A stretch of 64,000 nt of DNA, taken from NCBI GenBank assembly GCA_030533445.1, contig CM060080.1, positions 3,803,052 through 3,867,051 on the forward strand, given 5' to 3'. Shown here piece by piece: positions 33,401-40,091 of this stretch. Source of the stretch: Cyprinodon diabolis. Lineage: Eukaryota; Chordata; Actinopteri; Cyprinodontiformes; Cyprinodontidae. Each line of letters opens with the position of its first letter. Within the stretch, counting starts at the first letter, position 1. The notes below the pieces were generated by a model that had not been told where the DNA came from, made no database searches, and worked only from the letters and a program-made list of their open reading frames with translations. The translations under genes were made by a program, and so were the position numbers.

Positions 33401-34655
33401 TTTCTGGTTGAAATTGATATCTTCCCAAATATTTAGGTAAATATAATTTCAAATCAATTTAAACTCTAAGATGCATAAAAGTCCCACCCGTCACCGTCCA
33501 ATCAGCTGATGGGACAAGAAGTTCTGTATTAGAGTAAAGTTGCTCTTTTTCTAAAAGTTAAACCAACTCAGCACATTTCAATCAGCAGACCAAATGTTGA
33601 GCTTTAATGACTCGGTATTTCATTCATTTCAATATTCAGGTTTATGTAGAAAAAGCAGGTTAGTATTCGTTGTAGAACATTTCTTTCATGTTCTTAGCCT
33701 GGAGGGATAGCGGCCATCTTTAGTTTATGGTCGATGGTTGTGAAGCAGAAACCTGCATCAGTTTGATCCAAAGATCGCCCATTGGTTAGGATTTACTGAT
33801 TTATTATTTTCTGTCTTCTGTTTCCCGTCTCCTCAGGCTAAGGAGGGAGCCGAGCCGGACGGCCGTAAGCCCTTCAACAAGAGGGCCTCCAAGAGCGGCG
33901 AGCTCACAGACTTTGCCTCGGGGGCCGACGCTCAGCTCCTGGATCCCATCAGCGAAGAGGATGAGAAGCTGGACCACAGCTTGTCCTCCAGGACCTCGGG
34001 CTCCAAGAAGAAAGGAGCGGGCTCCTTCTATCACCAGCTTCCCAGCGAAGAGGAGTGGGGCCCAGAGGAAGCCGACACCACCACGCCTCTCCTCCACAAA
34101 GAGGGCCGAGCCGCTCCTCCGCCTCTGCTCGGAGCCAAGCCTGGCCTCCTCACAGACATCCTCCTGGATAAGAAGGACTCCTCCGACTCAGGGATGCGCT
34201 CCAGCGACAGCTCCCCAGACGCCTCCCTGGAGGAGGCGGACGGAGGGCGGGGCCTCCCGAAGCCCAGCCTGATCGAGCTGGAGCTGGAGGGCCTGGTGAA
34301 GAAGAGGGGCCTCCTCCCCAGCAGGCTGAGCGGCCTGCAGGACGCGGCGGTGGCCCGCATGTCCATCTGCTCCGACGCGCCGTCTGAGGCCAGCCTGATG
34401 GCCAGCAGCCCAGACGAGGGGTGGCCCCCCGACGCCGTCGGCAACCTCAACCGCTCCGCCAGCAGCACCACCCTCAACAACAACTCGGGCGCCGCCGACG
34501 ACTCCAACTCCAACAATAGCCGCCAGCGGCAGGAGGCGCCGTTAGACTCCGGCGTCCTCATCATCCACCCAGGAAGCACCACCTCCGCCGCCGCCCACCA
34601 GAACCAGAACCTGCGCTCCATCAGCCTGGGCGATGAGCGGGAGAGCGTTCTGTGA
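4053..34655 (+). CDS. kidins220: KIDINS220 (ARMS), 3' half, nine spliced exons
   Basis: KIDINS220 is a membrane scaffold and downstream target of neurotrophin and ephrin receptors and of protein kinase D. Nine exons join in frame: 4053-4231, 14507-14718, 14895-15008, 19702-19761, 28052-28168, 28258-28356, 29652-29870, 31344-31565 and 33837-34655. All have AG/GT borders. They give about 680 codons including the stop. The order matches the vertebrate protein: segment after the KAP-NTPase/membrane region, proline-rich segment, SAM-like domain, FEEL/kinesin-binding region, Ser-rich acidic tail and a C-terminal PDZ ligand (DERESVL). The vertebrate protein is about 1,770 residues, so the ankyrin repeats, NTPase and membrane segments lie before this window. 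The tail looks shorter than in mammals and lacks a basic/Ser stretch before the PDZ ligand. Introns total about 28.6 kb and are mostly transposon debris. Which teleost paralogue (a or b) this is cannot be told from here. Confidence 0.95.
4460..4545 (-). repeat. Teleost SINE/LINE 3' tail fragment
   Basis: GGGTGAAAGGCCAGGTGTCC...CACAGGGCCACACAGACAC is the reverse of the common fish tail (gtgtggccctgtgatag...ggtgtaccccgcctttcaccc). A related plus-strand copy is at 43853-43966. Confidence 0.55.
4902..5715. mobile_element. piggyBac-like non-autonomous element (TTAA flanked)
   Basis: TTAA flanks the element at 4898-4901 and 5716-5719. The inverted ends are AGGTATAGAGGACAATC and, from the right, AGATATAGTGGAGGATTATC. 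The interior includes an ORF start (5119, [20 protein letters not shown]) and a small GTGCACGCTC repeat (5564-5605). No transposase catalytic domain is visible, so this is a passively moved relic. Confidence 0.6.
6937..7856 (+). mobile_element. hAT-type MITE with fossil zinc finger, copy 1
   Basis: The ends are CAGAGTTCCC and GGGAACCCTG, with GGAAC directly outside each (6932-6936, 7857-7861). The interior (about 7313-7540) still reads, in one frame, [19 protein letters not shown], then [20 protein letters not shown]. That pattern (W..C..x..F.L..MG..A..SH....KH) is the BED/C2H2-like finger of fish transposase-derived proteins. The stop is shared with copy 2 at 22776-23696. Confidence 0.7.
8040..8975 (-). 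mobile_element. TTAA-type MITE copy, interrupted by a solo LTR
   Basis: The right end ...CCATGACCCCT abuts TTAA (8976-8979). Sequence on both sides of the LTR matches, in reverse orientation, the intact relative at 15932-16762. The shared stretch includes the 20-mer GCCAGAACCAAATAAGGCAA at 8054-8073 and the CATTGTCATAGATGAAT block. The left boundary is diffuse. Confidence 0.6.
8196..8917 (-). mobile_element. Solo LTR of a Ty3/gypsy-type retrotransposon
   Basis: The LTR spans TGTTACGACC...CACATAACA, TG...CA bounded, with ACGT at 8192-8195 and 8918-8921 as target duplication. Its host MITE resumes exactly after it. Minus-strand orientation is suggested by a CCTATAAGTAGG TATA-like site and an AAGAATAAAATAAT polyA signal near the low-coordinate end. 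No internal genes remain. Confidence 0.65.
9031..10742. mobile_element. Long inverted repeat (fold-back) element
   Basis: The arms (about 9031-9223 and 10558-10742) are reverse complements at roughly 85% by eye. They share CTGAGAC(T/C)AGAAGCTGAAA and TATCCAATTTTAATGCATTT. A 1.3-kb spacer holds a 15-bp hairpin (9705-9739) and a separate 203-bp MITE. It could be one long-TIR element or two inverted copies. Confidence 0.6.
10349..10551. mobile_element. Palindromic hAT MITE with 8-bp TSD
   Basis: A 203-bp near-palindrome: CAGGCATCCCCAA...GGGGATGCCTG, with CTGTCCTGCAGGTTTTAGAG repeated inverted on both arms. It is flanked by ATCTAGAG (10341-10348) and ATCTAAAG (10552-10559), a hAT-like 8-bp duplication with one mismatch. 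This family is common in teleosts. Confidence 0.8.
10798..11596. mobile_element. hAT non-autonomous element with perfect 8-bp TSD
   Basis: It starts TAGGGGTGGGTATTGG and ends TTTTGCACACCCCTA. The direct duplication is GTATTTAC at 10790-10797 and 11597-11604. Subterminal runs of CGATTC/GAATCG and ACGATGC are inverted between the ends. At 799 bp it has no transposase; the 92-codon ORF inside has no recognised domain. Confidence 0.85.
11605..12410 (+). pseudogene. Tc1-like transposase relic
   Basis: Reading across several frames gives a decayed Tc1 DDE transposase: [13 protein letters not shown] around 11884-11925, then the GGAGGTTCA...CCAG, CCCAGTCAAAGTCCAGATGC and TCTAATCTGACTGAGCTTGAG landmarks. 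The element's AATAAAATCTATTTATG-type tail sits near 12350-12405. Frameshifts and deletions make it inactive. Confidence 0.75.
12600..13710 (+). pseudogene. Tc1-like relic interrupted by a MITE
   Basis: The left part (12600-12850) ends in GGTGGAGGTTCACTTCC. The right part (13523-13710) resumes with CAGCAGGACAACCACCC and CCTAGTCAAAGTCCAGACCT. These are contiguous in Tc1 elements, so the 668-bp MITE at 12853-13520 landed inside the transposase region. Confidence 0.65.
12853..13520. mobile_element. TA-flanked palindromic MITE, copy 1
   Basis: The ends are TGGAGTGAAATGTGTTCCAT and its inverted match ...AATGGAGTAAAATTCACCCCA, with TA on both sides (12851-12852, 13521-13522). The interior contains the family landmarks (T/C)TTCTATTGGTC and AAGTGAAGAGAATGTGATTGG. 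No coding capacity. Confidence 0.65.
14507..14718 (+). CDS. kidins220: KIDINS220 exon: proline-rich, Crk-binding type region
   Basis: Acceptor ccctctcttag, donor cgg|gtgaga. The split Asp codon joins perfectly to the previous exon and reads [20 protein letters not shown], then [20 protein letters not shown]. The mammalian counterpart has the same VRAAREQ...GGLAYPPLP...[21 protein letters not shown] pattern. This proline-rich stretch is the part known to bind Crk-family SH3 domains in mammals. The fish copy carries an expanded Ser/Pro linker. GC is much higher than in the flanking introns. Confidence 0.95.
14895..15008 (+). CDS. kidins220: KIDINS220 exon: aromatic/His-rich linker
   Basis: Acceptor ccccccgtag, donor cta|gtaagt; 38 codons, phase 0 at both ends. 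It reads [20 protein letters not shown], then [18 protein letters not shown]. Mammalian KIDINS220 has PFFAPYLYTPRYYPGG...RPSVK...NNGL here, so the exon is orthologous but His-enriched. The intron from the previous exon is only 176 bp. Confidence 0.93.
15932..16762. mobile_element. TTAA-flanked MITE with AGGGGTCATAGAATG ends
   Basis: TTAA lies at 15928-15931 and 16763-16766. The ends are AGGGGTCATAGAATG and CATTCTATCACCCCT. A relative in opposite orientation is at 8040-8975. It contains a perfect 20-bp hairpin at 16114-16160. Non-autonomous; piggyBac-like by target site only. Confidence 0.65.
17405..17740 (-). mobile_element. LINE 3' end (Rex/CR1-like) with AATAG tail
   Basis: It ends in an AGAATAGAATAGAATAG tail followed by CTTTATTGTTCCATAATGGG, the usual reversed 3' end of a fish LINE. 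The minus-strand reading [20 protein letters not shown] then [16 protein letters not shown] resembles the C-terminal end of LINE ORF2 proteins. 5' truncated. Confidence 0.6.
18061..18292 (+). mobile_element. tRNA-derived SINE
   Basis: The A-box-like CCTAGTGGTTAGAGCAGTGC and B-box-like GGTTGATCCC are followed by the conserved body CTGAGCAAGACCCTTAACCC and CACACTGCTCCC, and an ATTATT tail. A second copy is at 60453-60655. Confidence 0.75.
18735..19314. mobile_element. TA-flanked palindromic MITE, copy 2
   Basis: The left end TTCAGTGAATTTTTTTCTGC is degenerate. The right end is AATGGAACAAAATTCACTGCA. TA flanks both (18733-18734, 19315-19316). Its interior GAAGAGAATGTGATCTGTAA is the family landmark. 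It now contains a poly-A/(TA)n tract. Confidence 0.55.
18997..19077. repeat. Poly-A then (TA)28 microsatellite
   Basis: About 24 A residues followed by about 57 bp of alternating TA; the ORF crossing it (YIYIYI) is meaningless. Confidence 0.95.
19702..19761 (+). CDS. kidins220: KIDINS220 60-bp exon (probable, may be alternatively spliced)
   Basis: This is a small exon between acceptor ttctgcacccatgtcag and donor atg|gtaacc. Its 20 codons are phase 0 at both ends, so it can be included or skipped without a frameshift. It reads [20 protein letters not shown], aligning with mammalian EVIKEDAAEGLSSP... at exactly this place between ...NNGL and the SAM-like exon. It is isolated in about 13 kb of repeat-rich intron, which is why I rate it below the other exons. 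Confidence 0.75.
20912..21600 (+). repeat. Two direct copies of a GGCATACACTGTA repeat end
   Basis: GTTAAGCC(A/G)GGCATACACTGTA starts at about 20912 and 21390. Each copy runs into CACGACCACCT and AGATCGGGAGAAAATCAAAC. A related block with GATCGCATCAGAGCG(T)CGGGTCACAC is at 30336-30420. Probably DNA-transposon termini of one family. Confidence 0.5.
21648..21705. repeat. 58-bp spacerless palindrome
   Basis: 29-bp arms (21648-21676 and 21677-21705) meet at AAGCTT with no loop and two mismatches; the inner 22 bp (GATTACCAAAGCTTTGGTAA and two more) are perfect. Confidence 0.9.
22141..22431 (-). pseudogene. Transposon-associated acidic ORF fragment
   Basis: A 96-codon ORF, very acidic at the start ([17 protein letters not shown]), then [14 protein letters not shown]. 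The QPY.FEP motif recalls the N-terminal part of fish P2X7-C-terminus-like transposon proteins that continue into a Cys-rich NTDWC domain. That Cys-rich part is absent, so the fragment is truncated. Family assignment is tentative. Confidence 0.4.
22776..23696 (+). mobile_element. hAT-type MITE with fossil zinc finger, copy 2
   Basis: Same orientation and above 90% identical by eye to 6937-7856. Its 5' CAGAGTTCCC end is lost or diverged (identity begins near CGGGTCCTTAAAA); the 3' end reads GTAGAACCCTG. The zinc-finger remnant and its in-frame stop are both retained (about 23153-23370). Confidence 0.7.
24439..24472. repeat. (CA)17 microsatellite
   Basis: Uninterrupted CA alternation in a KIDINS220 intron. 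Confidence 0.95.
25180..26010 (+). pseudogene. Degraded Tc1-like debris
   Basis: Recognisable bits are AGTGGGATTTCATGTGAT (25248 on) and a CACTTTACTACTATG...ATAAAACCCATCAAAT tail (25880-25930), both from Tc1 ends. 25586-25680 carries the left end of the TA-MITE family (GGAATTTTGTTCCATTATTG). No ORF of substance. Confidence 0.4.
26174..27294. repeat. GGAA satellite with GGAAGGAAGGAACTA units
   Basis: About 1.1 kb of (GGAA)n interrupted by ACTA. Many stretches follow a 15-bp unit GGAAGGAAGGAACTA that alternates with a GAAAGGAAGGAACTA variant, giving a higher-order pattern. The start is a GGGA run. The plus strand is almost pure purine except for CT in each unit. Confidence 0.95.
28052..28168 (+). 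CDS. kidins220: KIDINS220 exon: first half of SAM-like domain
   Basis: Acceptor ttgttgtgtag, donor aag|gtacga, phase 0 both ends, 39 codons. It reads [20 protein letters not shown], then [19 protein letters not shown]. This matches mammalian LNSLNVDAVCEKLKQIEGLDQSMLPQYCTTIKK, the N-terminal helices of the SAM-like domain. The leading Met is an internal codon, not a translation start. Confidence 0.95.
28258..28356 (+). CDS. kidins220: KIDINS220 exon: second half of SAM-like domain
   Basis: Acceptor gtgtgttgcag, donor atg|gtgaga, 33 codons, phase 0. It reads [20 protein letters not shown] then [13 protein letters not shown], nearly identical to mammalian [32 protein letters not shown]. Only 89 bp of intron separates it from the preceding exon. 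Confidence 0.96.
28357..29651 (+). other. kidins220: KIDINS220 1.3-kb intron
   Basis: It contains a CACTGCAAAAACTGATC MITE end (28560-28680) and the repeat at 28690-28960; the rest shows nothing recognisable. Confidence 0.6.
28690..28960 (+). mobile_element. Retroelement-type fish repeat ending AAGCGAAACGTCTTC
   Basis: AAGCTTCCTGGATGGGAAGCGAAACGTC is a very common animal repeat end that I associate with Penelope-like elements. A TATAAAAC site precedes it (28847). GCTTCC...GGAAGC forms a 6-bp hairpin at 28895-28912. Class assignment is uncertain. Confidence 0.4.
29652..29870 (+). CDS. kidins220: KIDINS220 exon: FEEL motif region
   Basis: Acceptor ttactttccag, donor acg|gtcagt, 73 codons, phase 0. 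It starts [10 protein letters not shown] (mammalian VLEMRNAESH) and later reads [20 protein letters not shown] followed by RRSTNSQW. The mammalian protein has LNFSFEELNTLGLDEGAPRHSNLSW here, which is part of the kinesin-light-chain interaction region. The middle (about residues 15-40 of the exon) is poorly conserved. An internal GTGAGC at 29713 could serve as an alternative donor but would shift phase. Confidence 0.93.
30079..30119. repeat. Perfect 18-bp inverted repeat, 5-nt loop
   Basis: TAGAGGTGTAAATAATAA at 30079-30096, loop AACGA, then the exact reverse complement at 30102-30119. Confidence 0.9.
30630..30910 (+). pseudogene. Tc1-like fragment
   Basis: GTGGCAGCATCATGCTGTGG, GTTAGAATGGCCTAGTCAAA and GTGTTGGTCTGTCACCTGAA are Tc1 landmarks; heavily decayed. 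Confidence 0.6.
31344..31565 (+). CDS. kidins220: KIDINS220 exon: SSLNSQ / YREYIAQM region
   Basis: Acceptor tcgtttgtcag, donor ggg|gtgggt, 74 codons, phase 0. It reads [20 protein letters not shown] then [20 protein letters not shown], matching mammalian [41 protein letters not shown]. The end (AEEKG) corresponds to mammalian ...EQEKG. Confidence 0.95.
32140..32345 (+). mobile_element. tRNA-derived SINE, second family
   Basis: The A-box-like GTGGAGCAGTGCTTAG and B-box-like GGGTTTGAATCCGACC are followed by GTGGTCCTTTGCCGCATGTC, TCTCATATCCCCTTTCCTGT and GCCACTAAGTGCCG, then an A-rich tail. The body is a standard teleost SINE. Confidence 0.75.
32580..32990. mobile_element. MITE with GGCCAGGCT(T/A)GAGAT ends and ATAAAGTCATAA repeats
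   Basis: The left end TATGGCCAGGCTAGAGATGT and the inverted right end CAGGGCCAGGCTTGAGATTT each run into AGAATAAAGTC repeats. Unrelated sequence (32660-32870) separates them. Confidence 0.6.
33837..34655 (+). CDS. kidins220: KIDINS220 last coding exon, PDZ-ligand C-terminus
   Basis: Acceptor cccgtctcctcag; 272 codons plus TGA. Landmarks in order: [42 protein letters not shown] then [67 protein letters not shown], and the terminus GDERESVL. All have counterparts in mammalian KIDINS220, whose GEERESIL end binds syntrophin PDZ domains. The exon is GC-rich (third-position C/G) against AT-rich introns. Between NQNLRS and GDERESVL it lacks the roughly 30-residue stretch I recall in mammals. A 196-codon minus-strand ORF (34031-34621) is an antisense artefact of this composition. 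Confidence 0.96.
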   Translation, partial: AKEGAEPDGRKPFNKRASKSGELTDFASGADAQLLDPISEEDEKLDHSLSSRTSGSKKKGAGSFYHQLPSEEEWGPEEADTTTPLLHKEGRAAPPPLLGAKPGLLTDILLDKKDSSDSGMRSSDSSPDASLEEADGGRGLPKPSLIELELEGLVKKRGLLPSRLSGLQDAAVARMSICSDAPSEASLMASSPDEGWPPDAVGNLNRSASSTTLNNNSGAADDSNSNNSRQRQEAPLDSGVLIIHPGSTTSAAAHQNQNLRSISLGDERESVL

Positions 34656-34948
34656 GGCGGTTTCTGGGTTCTCCTCCTCTAGCAGCCGTTGGGCTCTCAG
34701 CAGCATCGTCTCCTGGTCGCTCTCCTCTCCTCATGCTGCTTAATGTGAAATGTTTGTGTTTATTGAAGGAATGAAATCTGTTCTCAGTGATAAAACTAAG
34801 AAACTACGTGTTGTTTTGGGAGAGTTTCCCCTCAGAGCTGCTGCATGCTGCGGTTCTGCTTGTTTGGTGTCTGTAGGAGAAAATAATGATAGACTCGCTG
34901 TTACATGTTGTGTTTGGTGAAGGAATAAAACTTCTCACGGCCCCCAGG
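34656..34948 (+). other. kidins220: KIDINS220 3'UTR with polyA signal
   Basis: A short 3'UTR follows the TGA. AATAAA is at 34924-34929, followed within 30-50 bp by a GT-rich stretch (gtcgtctgtcgctcgtttgt) typical of a cleavage/polyadenylation site. The end is inferred. Confidence 0.7.
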
Positions 34949-35105
34949 AGTCGTCTGTCGCTCGTTTGTTTTCCAAAATTTGTCTGGAAAGTTCCTCAGC
35001 AGTCAGCCGGAAAATCAGGCATTTGATTTTTAGGTTTGTTTTTCAAAGTTTAAATGATATTTACTTTTAAAAAAAAAAGGGTTTCAGTGTTAATCTGAAC
35101 AAATA

Positions 35106-35627
35106 TGGAGTGAATTTTGTTCCAATTTTTGGCAAAGAAAACAGCAGATATTAAACTTTGAAGAACTTTTTCATATTTTTTGTTTTCCTTCGGATCGAAT
35201 TTTTTTTACAAAGGGCTTTCTTTTCAAATTACAAATTTCCCAGATCTAATTCTCTTCACCTCCACCTCCAGTCCAAACGCTAACCAATGAAAATGTTTTT
35301 GTTAACATCCAAGCAGACCAATAGAAATGGGTCTTTGCCACCAGAAGTAAAAACAAAAGGATGCAATTTATAAAACTCAATTTTGAAATAAAACTGAAAA
35401 TGTAAAATCTATAGGAAATGGTAAAATGTCAACATTTTTGAGAAAATTAAAATATGACATTTGAATTTTTTATTTTATTTTTTTTTTTTTTTTTTTGAGA
35501 AAGCAAAGCTAGTGTCAAAACCAATTTTGGCAAAAACATTTTTGAAAGTTTCATCTCTGGATTGTGTTTTTTTTTTTTTTTAACCAAACCTGTTCTTTTC
35601 AACAATAATGGACCAAAAGTCACTCCA
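35106..35627. mobile_element. TA-flanked palindromic MITE, copy 3 (best preserved)
   Basis: TGGAGTGAATTTTGTTCCAA at the left and AATGGACCAAAAGTCACTCCA at the right, TA at 35104-35105 and 35628-35629. The interior has CTAATTCTCTTCACC, AACCAATGAAAATGTTTTTG and AGACCAATAGAAATGG, shared with the other copies. 522 bp, non-coding. Confidence 0.7.
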
Positions 35628-38600
35628 TAAGTAATCAGCAGACTTTAGTCCCCATCCTGTCACCCATGCTCCCATTATCTATCACTGCTTCCCATCCATC
35701 ATTGAACGCATCCTCCGCTGCATGCCTCCACCTGTCCATCCTGTTTTTTTCTCTCCTGCAAAAAATTTAAATCTATCAATCAATTTTTCTTGAAATAATT
35801 ATAACTTCCCCTGTTTTGAGCAGGTAAGTAAAGCGATTTCCCAGCGGAATAAAATTATTTACGTTCAAATAAGAAAAAAACAATTTTATTTTAGTGACAT
35901 AATCATAAAGATCACATTATTTGCCTGCTCAGTTTCAGGTTAAATACACTTTTAATTCCTACTTATTTTTAGATCAGGTTTTTGCAGTTTGCAGAGCAGC
36001 AAAGAACAACTATTAGAAATACTTTAACCTATTTTCACTGAATAAGAAAATATGCAGGAGTCACAAATGCGATTTAAAAAAAGGGCTTAACGGTCTGAGT
36101 TACTGGTCATAACATCAGATTTAGTAATGATCAAAAATATATGCTGAAATTTTGGTGAAAATAAATTCAAATAACCTTTAGATGTATGTTTTTCTGTATA
36201 AAACGTATTAAACAGTTTAATAATGTAGCTGATGTAAGCATGTTAGACTGATAAAAATTATCTAATAAGTACAAATGTGATATTTCACTTATTTAAGCAG
36301 TTAGATAAGATGATCTGCAAATAAAATGCGTATTTTTGCCTTTAAAATTAGATTAGATATTATGCACTAGTAGAGACGTTTATTTTATTTCAGATTAATG
36401 TAATCTCATTGGCAAATTGTCTTATTTGCTTAAATCAAAGAAAAAAAGAAAGATGGGCTTATTTATATTTCATTTATTACAGCATATGAATGGTTTCCTG
36501 TATATCAGCTCAATCTCCAGCTGCTCCAGTAGACAGAAAGTAGAAAACAAGAAATCCTTTTTTTTTTTTTTTTTACAAACTTCAGCTGTCTGACTTAATG
36601 TGTTTATTTGGTTTAAAATGTGTTTTTTATTCAGTGAAACTCCTCATGATGAGTCAAATACCAGAGGCAATGCTTCATAAAACTCCAGTAGAAAGTACCC
36701 TGCAGTACAAATACATCTCAAAGTATTTATTTTGTGTCTGAATTTAAAAGTCAAATAAATGTGACTGGTTATAAGCCGCCTGTCTATTCCTGAATATGTT
36801 TTTAGTTTTGATCCGTCCATCAATCTGCTCTGCATTGTTCTCTCTTCTTTAAGCAGCTTCCATATTTTCTGCTTTGCTGTTTTAAAACTTTCAGATCACA
36901 GTTGATTTTTTTCACTCTCATCCTATCTGATGAGTCCGAAACTTCTTCCTCTGAACGTTTTTACGGACCGAAACCATCAAAAAACCAGAGCAAAGGTCAC
37001 AGAACATTCAGCTTTGTGGTGAAAGGACCTGCAATCTTACAGATGAATAGAAAGAATGTTTGAAACTTAAAGGCAAATGAGGGAAAAGTGTCGGCTAAAA
37101 GTTAAATAGTTGTTCCTCTGTCAAGATTTTAAAAAAATTTAGGAGTTACTCTGCAAAAACTGATCTAAAAATAGGTAAAAACATCTTTATTATGTGTATT
37201 TGGCCTTGATTTAAGCAGGTAAATCAGATAATCTGCCAATGGAATAAATATCTTATTGAAATCATTTTATTTCACTGACAAATTTTTAATTTTCCTGATC
37301 AAATAAAGGGAAAATACACTTACATTTAAATTTTTGAAGTGCAGCTTAGCTTTGGCAAAAGTGTGTTGGTTTCCACATGTGGCGGCACCTTTTAACTCCC
37401 TTAATAACCACTGATATAAACAGGGAATAGAGCAAGATGGCGGAGAGAGATGAGTTTGATTCATGGGAAGAAATCAGAACCTTTCAGCTGAAAGCTGCAC
37501 GTTTAGCACAAGTCAGGGAATTAAAAGTTAAAACGGTTCGTTTTGAAGCCATTTTTCTACAAGTTTAAATTTAAATGAAAATTATTTTTTTACACAGAAA
37601 AAAGTAATGCAACCATTTTTCCCCATTTACTTGATATTTACTTTAACAAAATAGTTTCATGTTAGTTGGGTAGGACAAAACAATTGTGTTAAACTAAATG
37701 TGATAATTTTTTTCAGTGTACATTGAAACTTTATGGTGTTTTTCTTGCAGTTTGAATCATCTTATTGTATGAATCAGTCATTTAAAATGAAATAAAACAT
37801 TTTAAACTTCTAAAGATGAATAATTTTTCCCCCCCTGCTTTAACATTAAATGTGATAGAACTAATGCAGGTATGTGATGGTTGTTTGATTATGTGATCAA
37901 TCATTTTAAATAAAATTAAATACAGGATAATATAGATTTTTTTTTGTCCCAGTAATAAGTTTTATTTTTAGACTAACATTTAAATTTGTCTTCTGGATGG
38001 AAATTACCTGAAGTGAACAATGATAACTGAACCAAAACAAGGGCTGGCTCATTCATTCCATGACTTTTGCATTTGCTTTTATAAAATCCACTAAAAATTA
38101 AATGATTTACTGAAACTTTGACATCAGAAATCTTCAGGAAATTCTAATTTTTTTTTAAGGTTTTAATTGTCTTCATCCTAAACGGTTTTATGTTTTACAG
38201 ATGCAAATTGCCAGGTCTGAATCTGACAGGACCGATTTTGTCCGATAGATGGCGCACTCTGCATACAAACCTGCTGCAGGCCTGCGGACACAGAGCGGTG
38301 AGAAGCAGCAACTCAGACCAACAGAAGCGGTGTGTTGACATTTTCCAGGTTTTCCTGTCCACATGGAGCTGAGCTGCTCTGTTTTCAGACGTTTGCAGGT
38401 CTGATTCCTCAGGTTAGATGGAAGCATGAGAAACACGGAGCATCATGCAGAAAGGAAACCCTCATCTGGAACGTTTAAACACTTATTATAAGGCCTGAAA
38501 TGTTGATTTAGAGAATTAAAAGAAACTATTTCTCTACATCAAACCACCTTCCTGTAGAGCAGCTCCTCTGCAGGATCAATTAATTAATCACTCTGCAGTA

Positions 38601-38639
38601 AAATGGAATAATTATATTTTAATTATTCCACAGAGACAA

Positions 38640-38850
38640 GTTTAGGTCTTTACATTGACTAGGCCATTCTAACATCTCTGTTCAGGATCATGTCCTGCAG
38701 GAGGGAGAGCCTCCATCCTGAACCAATCAGCTTCCCCACAGCATGATGCTGCCACCATTTATGACGACAGAGAGTTAATCTAACCAGAGTTCTAAGTTTG
38801 CTCCTTTCAGAGACCAAATAAGAAAACATTGAAGCTCCTCCACCCGGTTT
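38640..38850 (-). pseudogene. Tc1-like fragment (minus)
   Basis: CTAGGCCATTCTAACA and CCCACAGCATGATGCTGCCACC are reversed Tc1 landmarks. Confidence 0.6.
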
Positions 38851-39214
38851 AACAGGTTAAAGAGTTAAAAAAAAAATTCCTTTTGCAGGATTCAGAGATT
38901 GATCTAATTTATCCAAACTGATATGATCAAATGAATCACACATTTTTAAACTGAAGGAGGGAAACAATCAAAATCAAATTCATAAAGAACCAATCAGAAT
39001 CAACTTCACCCTTAAATTAGATTGCTTAAGATAGTTTAAAACGCAGCGCTGGCCAGAGCTTAACTGGCTCAGACTAAAACCATCTAATCCTATTTGCTCT
39101 ACATTGCATGTGAGAAAGTAAAAGTGCATCCAGTGCGCTCTGAGTGCGCTTTTCTGGGCGCAACCTGCGCACCTGTGCGCGCATGGCGGCGGTCATTACA
39201 GCCCCACATAAAAA

Positions 39215-39913
39215 CCTGCAGAGTTTTGGATTTATTCTGCACAAAATAGAAAAAGAGAGGTGCAATTTACAATACTTTTATAAAAAGTTTCAGCATAATT
39301 AAGTACAACATTACACTTTTTTTTTGCAGAAGTTTCAAATTTCTGCAACTGTACAAGATTAACTCCCGCTGAGTAGAGAGAGACAGAGAGAGAGAGAGAG
39401 AGTTCACAAGGTCTCATTCTTCCACTTTAACTTTTTTATGCTTTAGACATCGTCCAGTCCTTCATGTGCCAACATTTCTGACAAGACAAGACTAAACTTT
39501 TTTTTGTTTTTACAGTAACTAACCCAATTCTGTTCTGTACACGTTCCCACCTCCGCAAAAAAAGCGAAGAGTTCAAACGGGGGGGAGAGACGGGAGGGGA
39601 GGGGGGGAGGTTAGGGTAGAGGGAGGGGAAATAATCCCATATAACGCGCCTTCCATTTCCAGAAAGGACCCACAAATAAGAAGTCTTAAATTAAATAATA
39701 ATAATTATTATAATAATAATGAGGTGTCCAAACAGAAAAACACATCACATCAGATTGTCCCATAATAAGCAAAAGTCTCTTGATTTCAGAAAAAATAATA
39801 AAAAAAAATCCAGGCCTGGAGGAAGAGGAGGAGTAGAGGGGGTGTGTGTGTGTGGGGGGGGGAGGTCCTGCTCCTCAGGTCCTGTGTGTGTTTTCTGCGT
39901 CTTGACCAAACAC
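39215..39913 (-). other. id2: ID2 probable 3'UTR exon 3
   Basis: On the minus strand a strong acceptor (ctcaatcttttgcag) ends at 39914. Reading on, AATAAA occurs at 39236-39231. The roughly 700-nt AT-rich length fits ID2 3'UTRs. The exon start and end are inferred; it contains a GA microsatellite (39385-39402) and an A/G-rich stretch. Confidence 0.5.
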
Positions 39914-40055
39914 CTGCAAAAGATTGAGAAAGAGAGGCGTGTTTAGAAAATGCAAACAGGGCAGAGATCCGGACAGACTGGCGCCAGGGAGGAAGCCGCA
40001 GTTTTTAACATTTAACCAAACACTCCCAATACTGAGCAAACCCTGCGCTCCAGAT

Positions 40056-40091
40056 GCGCGCGCGCGCCCCCCTCACACACACACACACACA
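40056..40091. repeat. (GC)6 plus (CA)9 alternating purine-pyrimidine tract
   Basis: GC alternation at 40056-40067, a short C-rich break, then CA alternation at 40074-40091, inside ID2 intron 2. Such tracts favour Z-DNA. Confidence 0.85.

Larger units (their letters stand above)
31566..33836 (+). other. kidins220: KIDINS220 2.3-kb intron
   Basis: It contains a tRNA-SINE (32140-32345) and a MITE (32580-32990); 33000-33830 is AT-rich unique intron. Confidence 0.6.
34949..39214. other. KIDINS220-ID2 intergenic gap
   Basis: AT-rich. It holds TA-MITE copy 3 (35106-35627), CACTGCAAAA-type MITE pieces (35745-36470, 37145-37340) and a minus-strand Tc1 fragment (38640-38850). 38150-38600 and 38860-39200 look unique. 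No coding exon recognised. Confidence 0.6.

Noticed and set aside
34031..34621. 196-codon minus-strand ORF
   Set aside because: Antisense shadow of the GC-rich last KIDINS220 exon; no recognisable domain.
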